Shown here piece after piece: positions 1 through 9,207 of a DNA stretch of 64,000 bases. Where the stretch lies: contig RHGM01000001.1 in assembly GCA_003724185.1 (NCBI GenBank), forward strand, positions 186,001-250,000, written 5' to 3'. Made by a program: the position numbers and the translations under genes. The notes under the pieces were generated by a model. The model was not told where the DNA came from and ran no database searches. It saw nothing but the letters and a program-made list of their open reading frames with translations. The stretch comes from Porphyrobacter sp. IPPAS B-1204. GTDB taxonomy: Bacteria > Pseudomonadota > Alphaproteobacteria > Sphingomonadales > Sphingomonadaceae. Numbering within the stretch: the stretch's first letter is position 1; the number at the start of each line of letters is the position of its first letter.

Positions 1-969
1 AAGCTGCCCGAAGGCGGGCCGCAGACCAAGGGCCGCCCGATGGTCAACCTGCTGCCGCTGGGTGACGATGAACGCGTCACCAACGTACTTCCCCTGCCCG
101 AAGACGAAGCAAGCTGGGCGAACCTCAACATCGTTTTTGCCACCGAACAGGGCATGGTGCGGCGCAATTCGATGGACGCCTTCACCAACATTCCCACGGC
201 AGGCAAATATGCGATGGGCTTCGTCGAAGGGTCGGGTGACCGGTTGATCGGCGTGCAATTGCTGACCGAGGAGCAGCAGATTTTCCTCGCCAGCGACAGC
301 GGCAAAGCCATTCGCTTTTCCGCCACCGACGCACGCGAAACCAAGAGCCGTACCGGCATCGGCGTGCGCGGGATGAGCCTCAAGAAGGGCGGCAAGGTTG
401 TCAGCATGGCGGTGCTCGCCCCGCTGACCGCCGACATGGAAACCCGCGAGGCCTATGTGCGGGCAGCGGCGTGGAAGAACAATGATGCCGTCCCTGCCCT
501 GCCTGCCGACAGGCAAGCGGCGATGGCGGAAGGCGAAGAGTTCATCCTCACCATCACCGCCAATGGCTATGGCAAGATTTCCTCGGCCTATGAATACCGC
601 ACCACATCACGCGGCGGTCAGGGGATCACCAATATCGGCACGCCCGAAAGCAACCCGGAGCGTAACGGCCCGGTGGTCGCCAGCTTCCCGGTCAAGCACG
701 GCTCGCAACTGATGCTGGTGACCGATCAGGCCAAGCTGATCCGGTTGGGGATTGATTTCCGCCACCTCATCGAAGGCGGGTTCGAAAGCCTCAAGGGCTT
801 TTCGATCTCCGGGCGCGGATCGTCCGGCGTGCGGATCTTCGATGTCGCCAAGGGCGAACACATCGTCGGCGCGGCGCTCATCGACGAGACGGCGGAACCG
901 GAAAATCCTGCCGAGGAAGCTATCGCCGCAGAACTGGCCGAAAAATCCGGCGAACCTCAGGCCGATTGA
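1..969 (+). CDS. gyrA: DNA gyrase subunit A, C-terminal part (5' truncated by window)
   Basis: This is the last 322 residues of the gyrase A subunit, the part that wraps DNA so that the enzyme can introduce negative supercoils. The frame is open from base 1, so the catalytic N-terminal half lies outside the window. The sequence shows the repeated beta-pinwheel blades of the GyrA C-terminal domain (for example RGSSGVRIFDVAKGEHIVG). A GyrA-box-like stretch, SRGGQG, replaces the usual QRRGGKG. The tail is acidic, rich in Ala and Glu, as in many GyrA proteins. ParC is the main alternative, but the blade spacing and the box favour GyrA. A strong hairpin follows 28 bases after the stop. Confidence 0.9.
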   Translation, partial: KLPEGGPQTKGRPMVNLLPLGDDERVTNVLPLPEDEASWANLNIVFATEQGMVRRNSMDAFTNIPTAGKYAMGFVEGSGDRLIGVQLLTEEQQIFLASDSGKAIRFSATDARETKSRTGIGVRGMSLKKGGKVVSMAVLAPLTADMETREAYVRAAAWKNNDAVPALPADRQAAMAEGEEFILTITANGYGKISSAYEYRTTSRGGQGITNIGTPESNPERNGPVVASFPVKHGSQLMLVTDQAKLIRLGIDFRHLIEGGFESLKGFSISGRGSSGVRIFDVAKGEHIVGAALIDETAEPENPAEEAIAAELAEKSGEPQAD

Positions 970-996
970 CCGCCTGCCTAGGCGCCATAGATGTAA

Positions 997-1024
997 GAGC
1001 AGCCCGTTACCTGACGGGCTGCTC
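997..1024. terminator. Hairpin between gyrA and the convergent membrane-protein gene
   Basis: A perfect 11-bp stem (GAGCAGCCCGT / ACGGGCTGCTC) with a 6-base loop lies just after gyrA and contains the stop codon of the convergent gene. There is no clear T-run on the plus side; on the minus side the hairpin is followed by TTACATCT. It most likely serves as a bidirectional terminator for the two convergent genes. Confidence 0.6.
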
Positions 1025-1672
1025 GCCTCGCAAACACTGCACGATCCCTGTCGCAATCATCAGCTGACCGGCAAAATAGAGCGGCCAGATCAGCAGATCG
1101 GGCAGCGGGGCGAGGTCGAAAGGCCCCATCCGCGCAAAGATCAGCCAGTCGCTTGCCACGAACAGCATCGCACCCGTGCCGACGCGGTAGCGGGGATAGT
1201 GGCTCATCCACGCGGCAGCGGCCATCGCGCCAAGGAAGCTGGCATAGATGCCGATCTGCACCTCACCGCTCAGCAGATAGCTGACCAGGGGCGTGCCGAT
1301 CAGCAGGCCGGCGCCGATCAGCTTCTGGGTGGGCGAAGGGCGCTTGTGCAGGTTCCTCAGATACAGCCCCACCGCCACCACATGCGCGGCGGTGAAGAAC
1401 GCGCCGCCGGTGACGAAATCAAGCTCGATTGCCACATCTCCGGCTGATGCGAGCGCCAGCACCACCACCAACAGCACCCCATCCACCCCGCGCCGCCCAT
1501 GCGGAACGCGCAGCAGCGCGTAGAGCGCCAGCAAGGCCACCGAAGCCCCCTTGGCGAGCAGGCCCCAGGTGCCCTCGAACACCGGATTATCGCTCAGGAA
1601 ATAGAACGCGGTCGCCGAGGCAATGCTTGCCAGCAGCCACGGCCTTTGTTCAATCAGCGCCTGCCTTGCCAT
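1007..1672 (-). CDS. YhhN/TMEM86-family membrane protein (putative lysoplasmalogenase)
   Basis: A 221-residue, almost wholly hydrophobic protein with about seven or eight membrane-spanning segments. The pattern of short helices, the internal GDVAIEL segment and the length match the YhhN family, whose animal member TMEM86 hydrolyses the vinyl-ether bond of lysoplasmalogen. The bacterial role is not settled, so the enzyme name is only a family label. The gene converges on gyrA and ends inside the shared hairpin. It is divergent from trmFO with 67 bases between the starts, so a two-way promoter probably lies in that gap. Confidence 0.65.
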   Translation of the reverse strand: MARQALIEQRPWLLASIASATAFYFLSDNPVFEGTWGLLAKGASVALLALYALLRVPHGRRGVDGVLLVVVLALASAGDVAIELDFVTGGAFFTAAHVVAVGLYLRNLHKRPSPTQKLIGAGLLIGTPLVSYLLSGEVQIGIYASFLGAMAAAAWMSHYPRYRVGTGAMLFVASDWLIFARMGPFDLAPLPDLLIWPLYFAGQLMIATGIVQCLRGEQPVR

Positions 1673-1739
1673 GTGTGCCCTACCTGCCTCCGTGCCTTGG
1701 GACTTGCAGGCGGGCTATCACGCAATTACCTGCCCCGCC

Positions 1740-3125
1740 ATGACCGCAAACGCGAACTGGCACGATGTGCACATCATTGGCGGCGGCCTCGCCGGAAGCG
1801 AGGCGGCCTGGCAGCTGGCACAGCGCGGGGTGCGCGTGCGCCTATCGGAGATGCGCGGGTCCGGCGAAATGACGCCCGCCCATCAGACCGACGGGCTGGC
1901 CGAACTGGTTTGTTCCAACTCCTTCCGCTCGGACGATGACACCAAGAACGCGGTCGGGTTGCTGCACCACGAGATGCGCGAGCTCGATAGTCTGGTGATG
2001 CGCGCGGGCCACGTGGCGCGGGTTCCCGCTGGCAGCGCGATGGCAGTGGACCGCGATGTGTTCTCTGCCGAGGTCGAAAAGGCGCTCTCCAGCCACCCCA
2101 ATGTCACGATCGTGCGGGAACGGGTGGACGCCCTGCCCGCGTCGGGCCTCACCATCGTCGCTACCGGACCGCTGACAGCAGAGGCGCTGGCGGGCAGCAT
2201 CGTGCGGGCGACCGGAGCGGAGCGGCTCGCTTTCTTCGACGCCATCGCCCCGATCATCCACCGCGATTCGATCGACATGAGCAAGTGCTGGATCCAGTCG
2301 CGCTGGAACAAGCGCACCGATGCCTCGAACGAAGGGGGCGATTACATCAATTGCCCCATGAACGAGGAGCAATACCGCGCCTTCCACAAGGGGCTGATGG
2401 ACGGCGAGAAGACCGAGTTCAAGCAGTGGGAAAAGGACACCCCCTACTTCGATGGCTGCATGCCGATTGAAGTCATGGCCGAACGCGGCGTGGAGACGCT
2501 GCGTTATGGCCCGATGAAGGGCGTGGGGCTGGATAACCCCTTCGATACCACGCCCGAATTTCCGCAAGGGCGCTGGCCCTATGCGGTGGTGCAGCTGCGT
2601 CAGGATAACAAGCTGGGCACGCTATGGAACATGGTCGGCTTCCAGACGAAGCTGAAATATGCCGCGCAGGTCGAGCTGTTCCGCACCATTCCCGGGCTGG
2701 AGAACGCCGAATTTGCGCGGCTGGGCGGCCTGCACCGCAACACCTTCCTGAATTCACCCGAGGTGCTCGACCGCCAGCTGCGCCTTAAGGCCGCGCCGCA
2801 CATCCGTTTTGCAGGGCAGGTGACGGGCTGCGAGGGCTATGTCGAAAGCGCCGCCATCGGCCTTGTGGCAGGCATGATGACGGCGGCGGAAATTGCCGGG
2901 CGCGATTGGCAGCCCCTGCCCCCGACCACTGCGCTGGGCGCGCTGCTCAGCCACATCACCGGCGATGCCGAGGCCGCGACCTTCCAGCCCATGAACGTCA
3001 ATTTCGGCCTTTTCCCGCCGCTCCACGATGTCGGCAAGAAGGTGCGCAAGGAAGCCTATACCGGCCGCGCCAAGGCAGACCTTGCGCGCTGGATCAACGA
3101 AACCCGCGAGGCCGTACCCGCCTGA
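1740..3125 (+). CDS. trmFO: Methylenetetrahydrofolate--tRNA-(uracil-5-)-methyltransferase TrmFO
   Basis: A flavoprotein of 461 residues that makes 5-methyluridine at position 54 of tRNA, taking the carbon from methylenetetrahydrofolate and reducing it with FAD. An FAD-binding motif [12 protein letters not shown] lies at residues 12-23. The cysteine in [11 protein letters not shown] (about residue 58) matches the conserved catalytic-region cysteine of the family. A second conserved block, [13 protein letters not shown], is near the C terminus. The frame stays open further upstream, but the ATG at 1740 puts the dinucleotide-binding motif at the normal distance from the N terminus. Length is usual for the family. 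A terminator overlaps its stop. Confidence 0.95.
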   Translation: MTANANWHDVHIIGGGLAGSEAAWQLAQRGVRVRLSEMRGSGEMTPAHQTDGLAELVCSNSFRSDDDTKNAVGLLHHEMRELDSLVMRAGHVARVPAGSAMAVDRDVFSAEVEKALSSHPNVTIVRERVDALPASGLTIVATGPLTAEALAGSIVRATGAERLAFFDAIAPIIHRDSIDMSKCWIQSRWNKRTDASNEGGDYINCPMNEEQYRAFHKGLMDGEKTEFKQWEKDTPYFDGCMPIEVMAERGVETLRYGPMKGVGLDNPFDTTPEFPQGRWPYAVVQLRQDNKLGTLWNMVGFQTKLKYAAQVELFRTIPGLENAEFARLGGLHRNTFLNSPEVLDRQLRLKAAPHIRFAGQVTGCEGYVESAAIGLVAGMMTAAEIAGRDWQPLPPTTALGALLSHITGDAEAATFQPMNVNFGLFPPLHDVGKKVRKEAYTGRAKADLARWINETREAVPA

Positions 3126-3153
3126 CGGCTCAGCACTTGCAGGCGGGCTTTTT
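3117..3153 (+). terminator. Rho-independent terminator of trmFO
   Basis: A perfect 8-bp stem (CCCGCCTG at 3117-3124, CAGGCGGG at 3140-3147) is followed by C and five Ts. It includes the last codons of trmFO and the 3' end of the convergent EF-hand gene, so coding sequence and terminator are shared. Confidence 0.7.
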
Positions 3154-3591
3154 CGCCGCAGGCTTGGGCGCGGTGGTGGCGAATTCACGCGGGGTCAACC
3201 GGCCATCGCCGTCCTTGTCGGCGCCCTCGAACCGGTCGACCGTGGCGACCGCCCATTCTTCAAAGGTCAGCAGGTTGTTCCCGTCCTTGTCGAGCGCGCG
3301 GAACGCATCGGTTCGGGATGAGAGCATCTCATCGCGGGTGATCACCCGGTCGCGGTTGCGATCATAGCGGAAGAAGCGCAGCTCTTCCTTGCTAAGGTCG
3401 CTCTGTTCCGGGGGGGCAGGGCCTTGCAGGCTACCGGGATCGGCAAGCGGGAGCGCTGCGGGATCCGATGGTGGAGCAACGGGGGCCGGAGGCGGCGCGC
3501 CCTCTTCGATCGCGGCGCGACCCTGCCACCAGAAAACCCCGATCCCAGCGAGGGCAAGTCCGCCCAACGCACCCAGCACTGCCTGTCGCAA
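3130..3591 (-). CDS. Secreted or membrane-anchored EF-hand protein
   Basis: A 153-residue protein with a hydrophobic N-terminal segment (residues 4-20) that would act as a signal or anchor. A Pro/Ala-rich linker to about residue 62 and three EF-hand calcium loops follow: 77-88 (DRNRDRVITRDE), 101-112 (DKDGNNLLTFEE) and 125-136 (DKDGDGRLTPRE). Each loop has acidic residues at positions 1 and 12. It ends in a Lys/Cys tail. It is probably a periplasmic calcium-binding protein; no enzyme domain is visible. The upstream end faces the squalene-synthase-like gene on the same strand, 43 bases away. Confidence 0.75.
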   Translation of the reverse strand: MRQAVLGALGGLALAGIGVFWWQGRAAIEEGAPPPAPVAPPSDPAALPLADPGSLQGPAPPEQSDLSKEELRFFRYDRNRDRVITRDEMLSSRTDAFRALDKDGNNLLTFEEWAVATVDRFEGADKDGDGRLTPREFATTAPKPAAKKPACKC

Positions 3592-3634
3592 AGGTCTGCC
3601 CCCTTTTGCTGCAAGCCCAAGTGAATATACCCAA

Positions 3635-4417
3635 TCAGTTCCGAAAGATAGCGGCCCTGAGCGCGGCCAGCGATGCGCCGCGTCCCTCCATCAATGGTCG
3701 CCCGCCGCGCCGCAATGCACGCATGGCGAGCGCTTCGAGCACGGCCAGAGCGCGCAGGTCGGCAGGCAGACGCCCGCCCTCCCCGCTGCGCGCAAGCCCT
3801 GCCGTAATCAGCGCCGCACGTTCGTTCTCGTCCGACACGCCCGTGACCGCATCGGCCAGTGCCCAGCGGAAACCTGCCGCCGCGCAGCGCCGGATGACCA
3901 CCAGTGCAGCATCGGAGGCGAGCGCGGCGAAGAACGCGCCCCGCCCCTCACCAAAGCCAGTGGCCTCCTGAGCGCCGATCCGTTCGGCGGTAACCAAGAC
4001 TTCCCAGCCATCAACCATTTGCACCAGTGCTGCCTCGCGCCCGGCCCAATGGGCGCCAATTGCATCGAGCACCGCATCGCCGCGCGGACGCTCTGCCATC
4101 GACTTGCCCAGTGCATCACGCCACCACGCGAGCCGCATCTGGCCCAGCATCGGCTCGCTTGTGCGCATCACGATCCGCGCCAAGCGACGGTCAAGCTGAA
4201 GAGCTGTGGTTAACGGCCCGCGAAGGTTCGGGCTGGACCAGGCCAGCGCCAGATCGGCCTCTGGCGGCAGGGGTTCGGGCGCATCAGTGGTCACGCGTCC
4301 AGCACCTAGCCAAGCCTCTGCACACTTGGCAAGCAAACTGTCCCGCCACGGTACGCGATGCCATCGGCGCATGCTCAAGCCCCGGATTAGGACTTTGTTA
4401 ACCATGACCTTTTGCAA
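3635..4417 (-). CDS. Squalene/phytoene-synthase-fold protein (NDUFAF6-like)
   Basis: A 260-residue protein (start uncertain; an internal Met at residue 16 is an alternative). The segment MLGQMRLAWWRDAL at about residues 90-103 is typical of the squalene/phytoene synthase superfamily. The aspartate-rich DxxxD/DxxxxD motifs that bind prenyl diphosphates are not apparent, so catalysis is doubtful. Proteins of this kind in alphaproteobacteria resemble NDUFAF6, the mitochondrial assembly factor for respiratory complex I. The window also encodes complex I, though 45 kb away. The complex I link is inference. The gene is divergent from the Tad pilus genes. Confidence 0.6.
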   Translation of the reverse strand: MQKVMVNKVLIRGLSMRRWHRVPWRDSLLAKCAEAWLGAGRVTTDAPEPLPPEADLALAWSSPNLRGPLTTALQLDRRLARIVMRTSEPMLGQMRLAWWRDALGKSMAERPRGDAVLDAIGAHWAGREAALVQMVDGWEVLVTAERIGAQEATGFGEGRGAFFAALASDAALVVIRRCAAAGFRWALADAVTGVSDENERAALITAGLARSGEGGRLPADLRALAVLEALAMRALRRGGRPLMEGRGASLAALRAAIFRN

Positions 4418-4507
4418 TCCGCTTACCAGAGTAACTTAAGGGCGGAGGCTGCATCTGGATTGTCCGCAAGAGTTTTGGACGGACAGCAGGGGAAGGGCAC
4501 CTAACCG

Positions 4508-6517
4508 ATGGGGCGAGAAAAGCAGGCCAATATGTCGCTGATGCGCAAGCTTCTGCACGACAAGACCGCCAACACGCTCGCGATTTCAGCCGCTGCGCTG
4601 CTTCCGATCATGGCGATGGTCGGCGGCGGAATCGACGCTAGCCGTTATTACATGGCTGCAGCGCGGATGCAGGCGGCATGCGACGCTGGCGCGCTGGCCG
4701 CGCGGCGGGCGATGACCGACGACACCTTCACCACAGCCCACCGCACGATGGGTCTCAATTTCTTCGACCAGAATTTCAACGACGGCATGTTCGGCATTGA
4801 AAACCGCAGCCGCAATTACACCAGCACCGACGGGGTCGTCACCGGCACCGCCAGCGGCCGCCTGCCCACGACCATCATGGCCGCGTTCGGCTTCAACGAG
4901 TTCAACCTTTCGGTCAGCTGCACCGCCGAAATCAACATCTCCAATTCCGACATCATGTTCGTGCTCGACGTGACCGGATCGATGGCATGTCTGCCCAACG
5001 GTTCCAGCTGCTCCTCCGGCACAGGTTCGAAGATCGTCGCCCTGCGGTCGGCAGTGATGAACTTCTACGACACCGTGGAAGCGGCAACCTCGCCCAGCGC
5101 GCAGGTTCGGTATGGCTTTGTGCCCTATTCGCAGCAGGTCAATGTCGGCTTTTCGATCCCGCGGGCCTTCCTGGCCAATACTCACACCTATCAGTCGCGC
5201 GTGGCCCGGTACAATCCGGCGGTGTTCCCGAACGCCAGCAACCCCAATGTGGACGAAGTCGGCGATACGATTTTGATCTCTGACCAGGATGAATGGTTGC
5301 CGCGCAGCACGTCGAACTTCAATTCGACCAATACCGACCACTATCGCTTCCGCACAGATGGTTCCGAAGGAACCAACGCGACCAATTTCTGCCGCAACAC
5401 CTTGCCGGGCACCCGTAACGTCACGGTCAATGGCCGAACAGAGAGTTGGCAGGTGTTTGCCACGCCCGCTATCGTGACCGGTCAATGGCCCAATAATGGC
5501 AGCAACAACAACCTTGCCGGTTGCCGCGGACGGGTGCGCAAGACCCGTCTTGCCACCGAGCAAGATGTGGTTCCGCAGTTCCGCGAGTGGGTCTATTGCC
5601 GGATCGCAACCGGCGAGGCCAATCCGTGCAACGTGAACAACCCTGCCGACAGCCCTGCCGGCTGGGAATCGGTCAACCTCTCGACGCTGTATACCAACAA
5701 CACGGTCCAGTTCCCGGTTGGCAACAACGGCACGATGGCCACCCAGACCTGGGGCGGCTGCCTCGAGGAACCGGTGTGGATGGACCCCAACGGCAATTAC
5801 AACCCGCTCCCGGCGGCCGCCCATGATCTCAACATCAACCTGGTTCCGGCCAACGAAGCGCAACGCTGGAAGCCAGCGCTCAACAGTGCGGTCTGGGAAC
5901 GGCGGAACGGTGCCAACCAGCGCACTACAAATACCGTGACCGATGCCGAGCGGATTGCCACTGGTCGTACGATCAACCAGGACCGTCCCAGCTTCACCTG
6001 TCCGCGGGCTGCCGCCAAGTTGAGCGAAATCACCCGCACCAACCTGCAGAGCTACGTCAACAGCCTGAACGCGAACGGACAAACCTATCACGATATCGGG
6101 ATGTTGTGGGGCGCGCGGTTCCTGTCACCGAACGGGATCTTTGCCTCGGAAAACCAGACCGCGCCCAATGGTGACGCAATCGCCCGCCATATCGTGTTCA
6201 TGACCGATGGTGAGCAGGTGAACAACATCGAGAACTATTCGACGCAAGGGATCGAATTCTGGGATCGCCGGATCACCGGGAACGGTGATCAGAACCGGGA
6301 AATCACCCGTCGTGCAGCGCGCCTCCAGGCGATCTGCCGGGCCGCACAGCAGGAAAACATCACCGTCTGGGTGGTCGCCTTCGGAACCACGCTGACCCAG
6401 AACCTGATCGACTGCGCTTCTCCCGGCCGTGCGTTCCAGGCCAATGACTCGGCCACGCTCAACGCCCGGTTCCAGGAAATCGCGCAGAAAATCGCAGCGC
6501 TGAGGCTCACGTCATGA
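4508..6517 (+). CDS. Tad-type pilus assembly protein with von Willebrand factor A domain (TadG-like)
   Basis: A 669-residue protein with an N-terminal transmembrane segment (about residues 22-40) and a Flp/Tad N-terminal region rich in Ala (AACDAGALAARRA). A large extracytoplasmic vWA domain begins at the MIDAS-like motif DVTGSM (Asp about 154) and runs to near the C terminus, where FMTDGEQ supplies another metal-site block. The middle is rich in Asn, Thr and Gly. TadG proteins of this kind are minor components of the Flp pilus machinery that anchor or adhere. The start could also be the ATG at 4532. The next gene overlaps it by ATGA, so the three Tad genes form one operon. Confidence 0.8.
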   Translation: MGREKQANMSLMRKLLHDKTANTLAISAAALLPIMAMVGGGIDASRYYMAAARMQAACDAGALAARRAMTDDTFTTAHRTMGLNFFDQNFNDGMFGIENRSRNYTSTDGVVTGTASGRLPTTIMAAFGFNEFNLSVSCTAEINISNSDIMFVLDVTGSMACLPNGSSCSSGTGSKIVALRSAVMNFYDTVEAATSPSAQVRYGFVPYSQQVNVGFSIPRAFLANTHTYQSRVARYNPAVFPNASNPNVDEVGDTILISDQDEWLPRSTSNFNSTNTDHYRFRTDGSEGTNATNFCRNTLPGTRNVTVNGRTESWQVFATPAIVTGQWPNNGSNNNLAGCRGRVRKTRLATEQDVVPQFREWVYCRIATGEANPCNVNNPADSPAGWESVNLSTLYTNNTVQFPVGNNGTMATQTWGGCLEEPVWMDPNGNYNPLPAAAHDLNINLVPANEAQRWKPALNSAVWERRNGANQRTTNTVTDAERIATGRTINQDRPSFTCPRAAAKLSEITRTNLQSYVNSLNANGQTYHDIGMLWGARFLSPNGIFASENQTAPNGDAIARHIVFMTDGEQVNNIENYSTQGIEFWDRRITGNGDQNREITRRAARLQAICRAAQQENITVWVVAFGTTLTQNLIDCASPGRAFQANDSATLNARFQEIAQKIAALRLTS

Positions 6518-7131
6518 TGCAACGCCTATCACGCCCCCTCGCCACGCTCCGGCGGCTTCCTGCGGACCGCGGCGGGGTGACGGCGGTCGAATTCGCCCTT
6601 GTCGCGCCGGTGCTGATCGTGATGGTCATGGGCCTGTTCGATGTCGCGCACACTCAGTACACCAGCTCGATGCTGAACGGCGCGATGCAGAAGGCCGGGC
6701 GCGACCTGACGCTGGAAAACGCCAACAGCCAGCAGGTCAACATCGATGCGCGGGTGCGCGAACAGGTCGCCACCGTGATGCCCGATGGCGCCACCGTGAC
6801 GGTCGAGAAAGTGTCCCACTTCGACTTCGCCGACGTTGGCGAGCCCGAAGAGTTCACCGATCAGAACGGCGACAACATCTGCAACAACAACGAACCCTAC
6901 ATCGATCACAACAACAACGGGCGCTGGGATGCGGACCGCGGCAAGGACGGGATCGGCGGGGCGCGCGACGTGGTGCTTTACACCACCACTGTCAGCTACC
7001 CGCGCCTGTTCCCGATGTACGGCCTAGTCGGACTGCCCCAAAATGTTGTGCTGTCCTCGTCCACCGTCTTGCGCAACCAACCGTTCGACGAACAGAACGA
7101 CCGTGTGACCACTCAGAGGAATTGCACATGA
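6514..7131 (+). CDS. TadE-family minor pilin with calcium-loop-like insert
   Basis: A 205-residue protein with the TadE signature: a short basic leader, the motif GVTAVEFALVAPVL (about residues 22-35) and one membrane helix, then an extracytoplasmic domain. Members are prepilin-like proteins processed after a Gly-x-x-x-x-Glu type motif and needed for Tad/Flp pili. Unusually, residues about 111-150 are packed with Asp, Asn and Gly in loops like DQNGDNICNNNE and DHNNNGRWDADRG, which resemble calcium-binding EF-hand or dockerin loops. The gene overlaps both neighbours by ATGA. Confidence 0.78.
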   Translation: MMQRLSRPLATLRRLPADRGGVTAVEFALVAPVLIVMVMGLFDVAHTQYTSSMLNGAMQKAGRDLTLENANSQQVNIDARVREQVATVMPDGATVTVEKVSHFDFADVGEPEEFTDQNGDNICNNNEPYIDHNNNGRWDADRGKDGIGGARDVVLYTTTVSYPRLFPMYGLVGLPQNVVLSSSTVLRNQPFDEQNDRVTTQRNCT

Positions 7132-7817
7132 CCGCAGTCACGCTTGAACCGCAGCAGACTGGGGCACAGCGTCTGGCCCGCAGGCTTGCCGGTGACACCT
7201 CCGGTCTGGCGCTGGTCGAATTCGCCTTCGCCGCGCCGCTGCTGCTGGGCATGGGGATGCTGGGGACGGATACGGCCTATCTCGTCATCACGCACATGCA
7301 GGTCAGCCAGGTCGCCATGCAAGTGGCCGACAACGCTTCGCGCATGGGTGAGCAGGACGTGCTGACGGCGCGCAAGGTGTTTGAACGCGATATCGCCGAA
7401 ACCCTCATCGGCGCGGAAAAGCTTGGCGAGAATATCGACATTTTCCAGCAGGGCCGGATCATCATCTCCAGCCTTCAGCAGAATGCGCAGGGAGGCCAGT
7501 GGATCGCATGGCAGCGCTGCCGCGGCGCGTTGAATGTGCCGTCAAGCTTTGGCGTGGCAGGCGATGGAGCAACCGGCACCAGCTTCCCCGGCATGGGAAC
7601 CCCCGGCCGCTATATCACCGCGTCGCAAGGCACGGCGGTGATGTTCGTGGAAGTCGTCTATGACTTCCAACCGCTCACCCCGATCACCGTGTTCGAAGGC
7701 CGGCGCATCAGCTACACCGCCGCCTTCAACGTTCGTGACAACCGCGACCTGACCCAGCTTTACCCAGGCGGGCCGACGGCGCAATGCACCACCTTTTCGG
7801 CGAACCGCCCGACCTGA
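7128..7817 (+). CDS. TadE/TadG-family pilus assembly protein
   Basis: A 229-residue protein whose N-terminal region carries GLALVEFAFAAPLLLGMGML, the TadE-like prepilin motif with one transmembrane helix (about residues 25-48), followed by an extracytoplasmic domain with no motif that I recognise. The ATG at 7128 is chosen over an in-frame TTG at 7122 because AGAGGA ends six bases before it and because it overlaps the preceding stop as ATGA. It is the last gene of the three-gene pilus operon and converges on pdhB with 25 bases between stops. The core Tad genes (ATPase, secretin, prepilin peptidase) are not in the window. Confidence 0.75.
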   Translation: MTAVTLEPQQTGAQRLARRLAGDTSGLALVEFAFAAPLLLGMGMLGTDTAYLVITHMQVSQVAMQVADNASRMGEQDVLTARKVFERDIAETLIGAEKLGENIDIFQQGRIIISSLQQNAQGGQWIAWQRCRGALNVPSSFGVAGDGATGTSFPGMGTPGRYITASQGTAVMFVEVVYDFQPLTPITVFEGRRISYTAAFNVRDNRDLTQLYPGGPTAQCTTFSANRPT

Positions 7818-7842
7818 CAATGGCCGGGCGGCGCCGTGCCGC

Positions 7843-9204
7843 TTATTTATAGCAGACCTTGCGGGCAGCCTCGACAATCCGTGCTGCATCAATCAGCGCG
7901 AGCTTTTCGAGGTTGGCCGCGTAGGGCAGCGGCACGTCCTCGTTGCAAACCCGCATGACCGGCGCATCGAGGTGGTCAAAGCCCTCCTCCATGCAGATGC
8001 TGATGATTTCACTGGCGATCGAACAGGTCGGCCAGCCTTCCTCGGCCACGATCAGGCGGTTGGTCTTGGCAAGGCTATCCAGCACGGTCTGCTTGTCGAG
8101 CGGACGCAAGGTGCGCAGGTCAATCACCTCGGCATCAATGCCCTCTTCGGCGAGCTTTCCTGCAGCCTCCAGCGCCATGCCGACGCCGATGGAATAGCTG
8201 ACGATGGTGACATCGCTCCCTTCGCGCACGATCCGCGCCTTGCCGATGGGCAGGACATAGTCCTCGACCTCGGGCACATCGAAGTTGCGGCCATAGACCA
8301 GTTCGTTCTCGAGGAAGACCACCGGATCCTCGCAGCGGATCGCAGCTTTCATCAGACCCTTGGCATCGGCCGCGTCATAGGGTGCGATCACGATCAGGCC
8401 CGGAACGCTGGCATACCACGGGCCGTAGTTCTGGCTGTGCTGCGCGCCGACACGCGACGCTGCGCCATTGGGGCCGCGGAACACGATCGGGCAGCGCATC
8501 TGGCCGCCGCTCATGTAATTGGTCTTGGCCGCCGAATTGATGATGTGGTCAATCGCCTGCATCGCGAAATTGAACGTCATGAACTCGACAATCGGACGAA
8601 GCCCGCCCATCGCGGCGCCCGTGCCGATCCCGGCAAAACCGTATTCGGTGATCGGCGTGTCGATCACGCGCTTCGGGCCAAATTCCGCCAGAAGACCCTG
8701 CGTGACCTTGTAGGCGCCCTGATATTCGGCGACTTCTTCACCCATCACGAAGACGCGGGGATCGCGGCGCATTTCCTCGGCCATGGCATCGCGGAGCGCC
8801 TCGCGCACGGTGGTGCTGACGAGGTTGGTGCCTGCCGGGATGGCAGGGTCTGCCGCTGATGCAGCCGGAACGGGCTTTTCAGCCTTGGGCGCAGGTGCTG
8901 GGGCAGGCTTGGGTGCCTCGGCCTTGGCCGGTTCGGGCGAAGGTGCAGGCGTAGCCGCCTCCCCTTCCCCCGCGATCAGCGCGATGACCGCGCCCACCGC
9001 GACATCTTCCGTTCCGGCGGGGACCAGGATCTTCTCCAGCACGCCTTCGTCGATGGCTTCGAATTCCATCGTCGCCTTGTCGGTCTCGATTTCAGCAAGG
9101 ATGTCGCCCGGTTCAATCCGGTCGCCTTCCTGCTTGAGCCACTTGGCGAGCGTGCCCTGCTCCATTGTCGGCGAAAGCGCCGGCATCTTCAGTTCGATCC
9201 CCAT
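7843..9204 (-). CDS. pdhB: Pyruvate dehydrogenase E1 component subunit beta with N-terminal lipoyl domain
   Basis: A 453-residue beta subunit of pyruvate dehydrogenase E1, which with PdhA decarboxylates pyruvate using thiamine diphosphate. Residues 1-80 are a lipoyl domain with the lipoylation lysine in [10 protein letters not shown] (about residue 46). An Ala/Pro-rich swinging linker of about 45 residues follows, then the transketolase-type catalytic and C-terminal domains. An extra lipoyl domain on E1 beta is a known alphaproteobacterial arrangement. The gene starts three bases after pdhA and is cotranscribed with it. The E2 and E3 genes are not nearby. Confidence 0.95.
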   Translation of the reverse strand: MGIELKMPALSPTMEQGTLAKWLKQEGDRIEPGDILAEIETDKATMEFEAIDEGVLEKILVPAGTEDVAVGAVIALIAGEGEAATPAPSPEPAKAEAPKPAPAPAPKAEKPVPAASAADPAIPAGTNLVSTTVREALRDAMAEEMRRDPRVFVMGEEVAEYQGAYKVTQGLLAEFGPKRVIDTPITEYGFAGIGTGAAMGGLRPIVEFMTFNFAMQAIDHIINSAAKTNYMSGGQMRCPIVFRGPNGAASRVGAQHSQNYGPWYASVPGLIVIAPYDAADAKGLMKAAIRCEDPVVFLENELVYGRNFDVPEVEDYVLPIGKARIVREGSDVTIVSYSIGVGMALEAAGKLAEEGIDAEVIDLRTLRPLDKQTVLDSLAKTNRLIVAEEGWPTCSIASEIISICMEEGFDHLDAPVMRVCNEDVPLPYAANLEKLALIDAARIVEAARKVCYK

Positions 9205-9207
9205 GGC

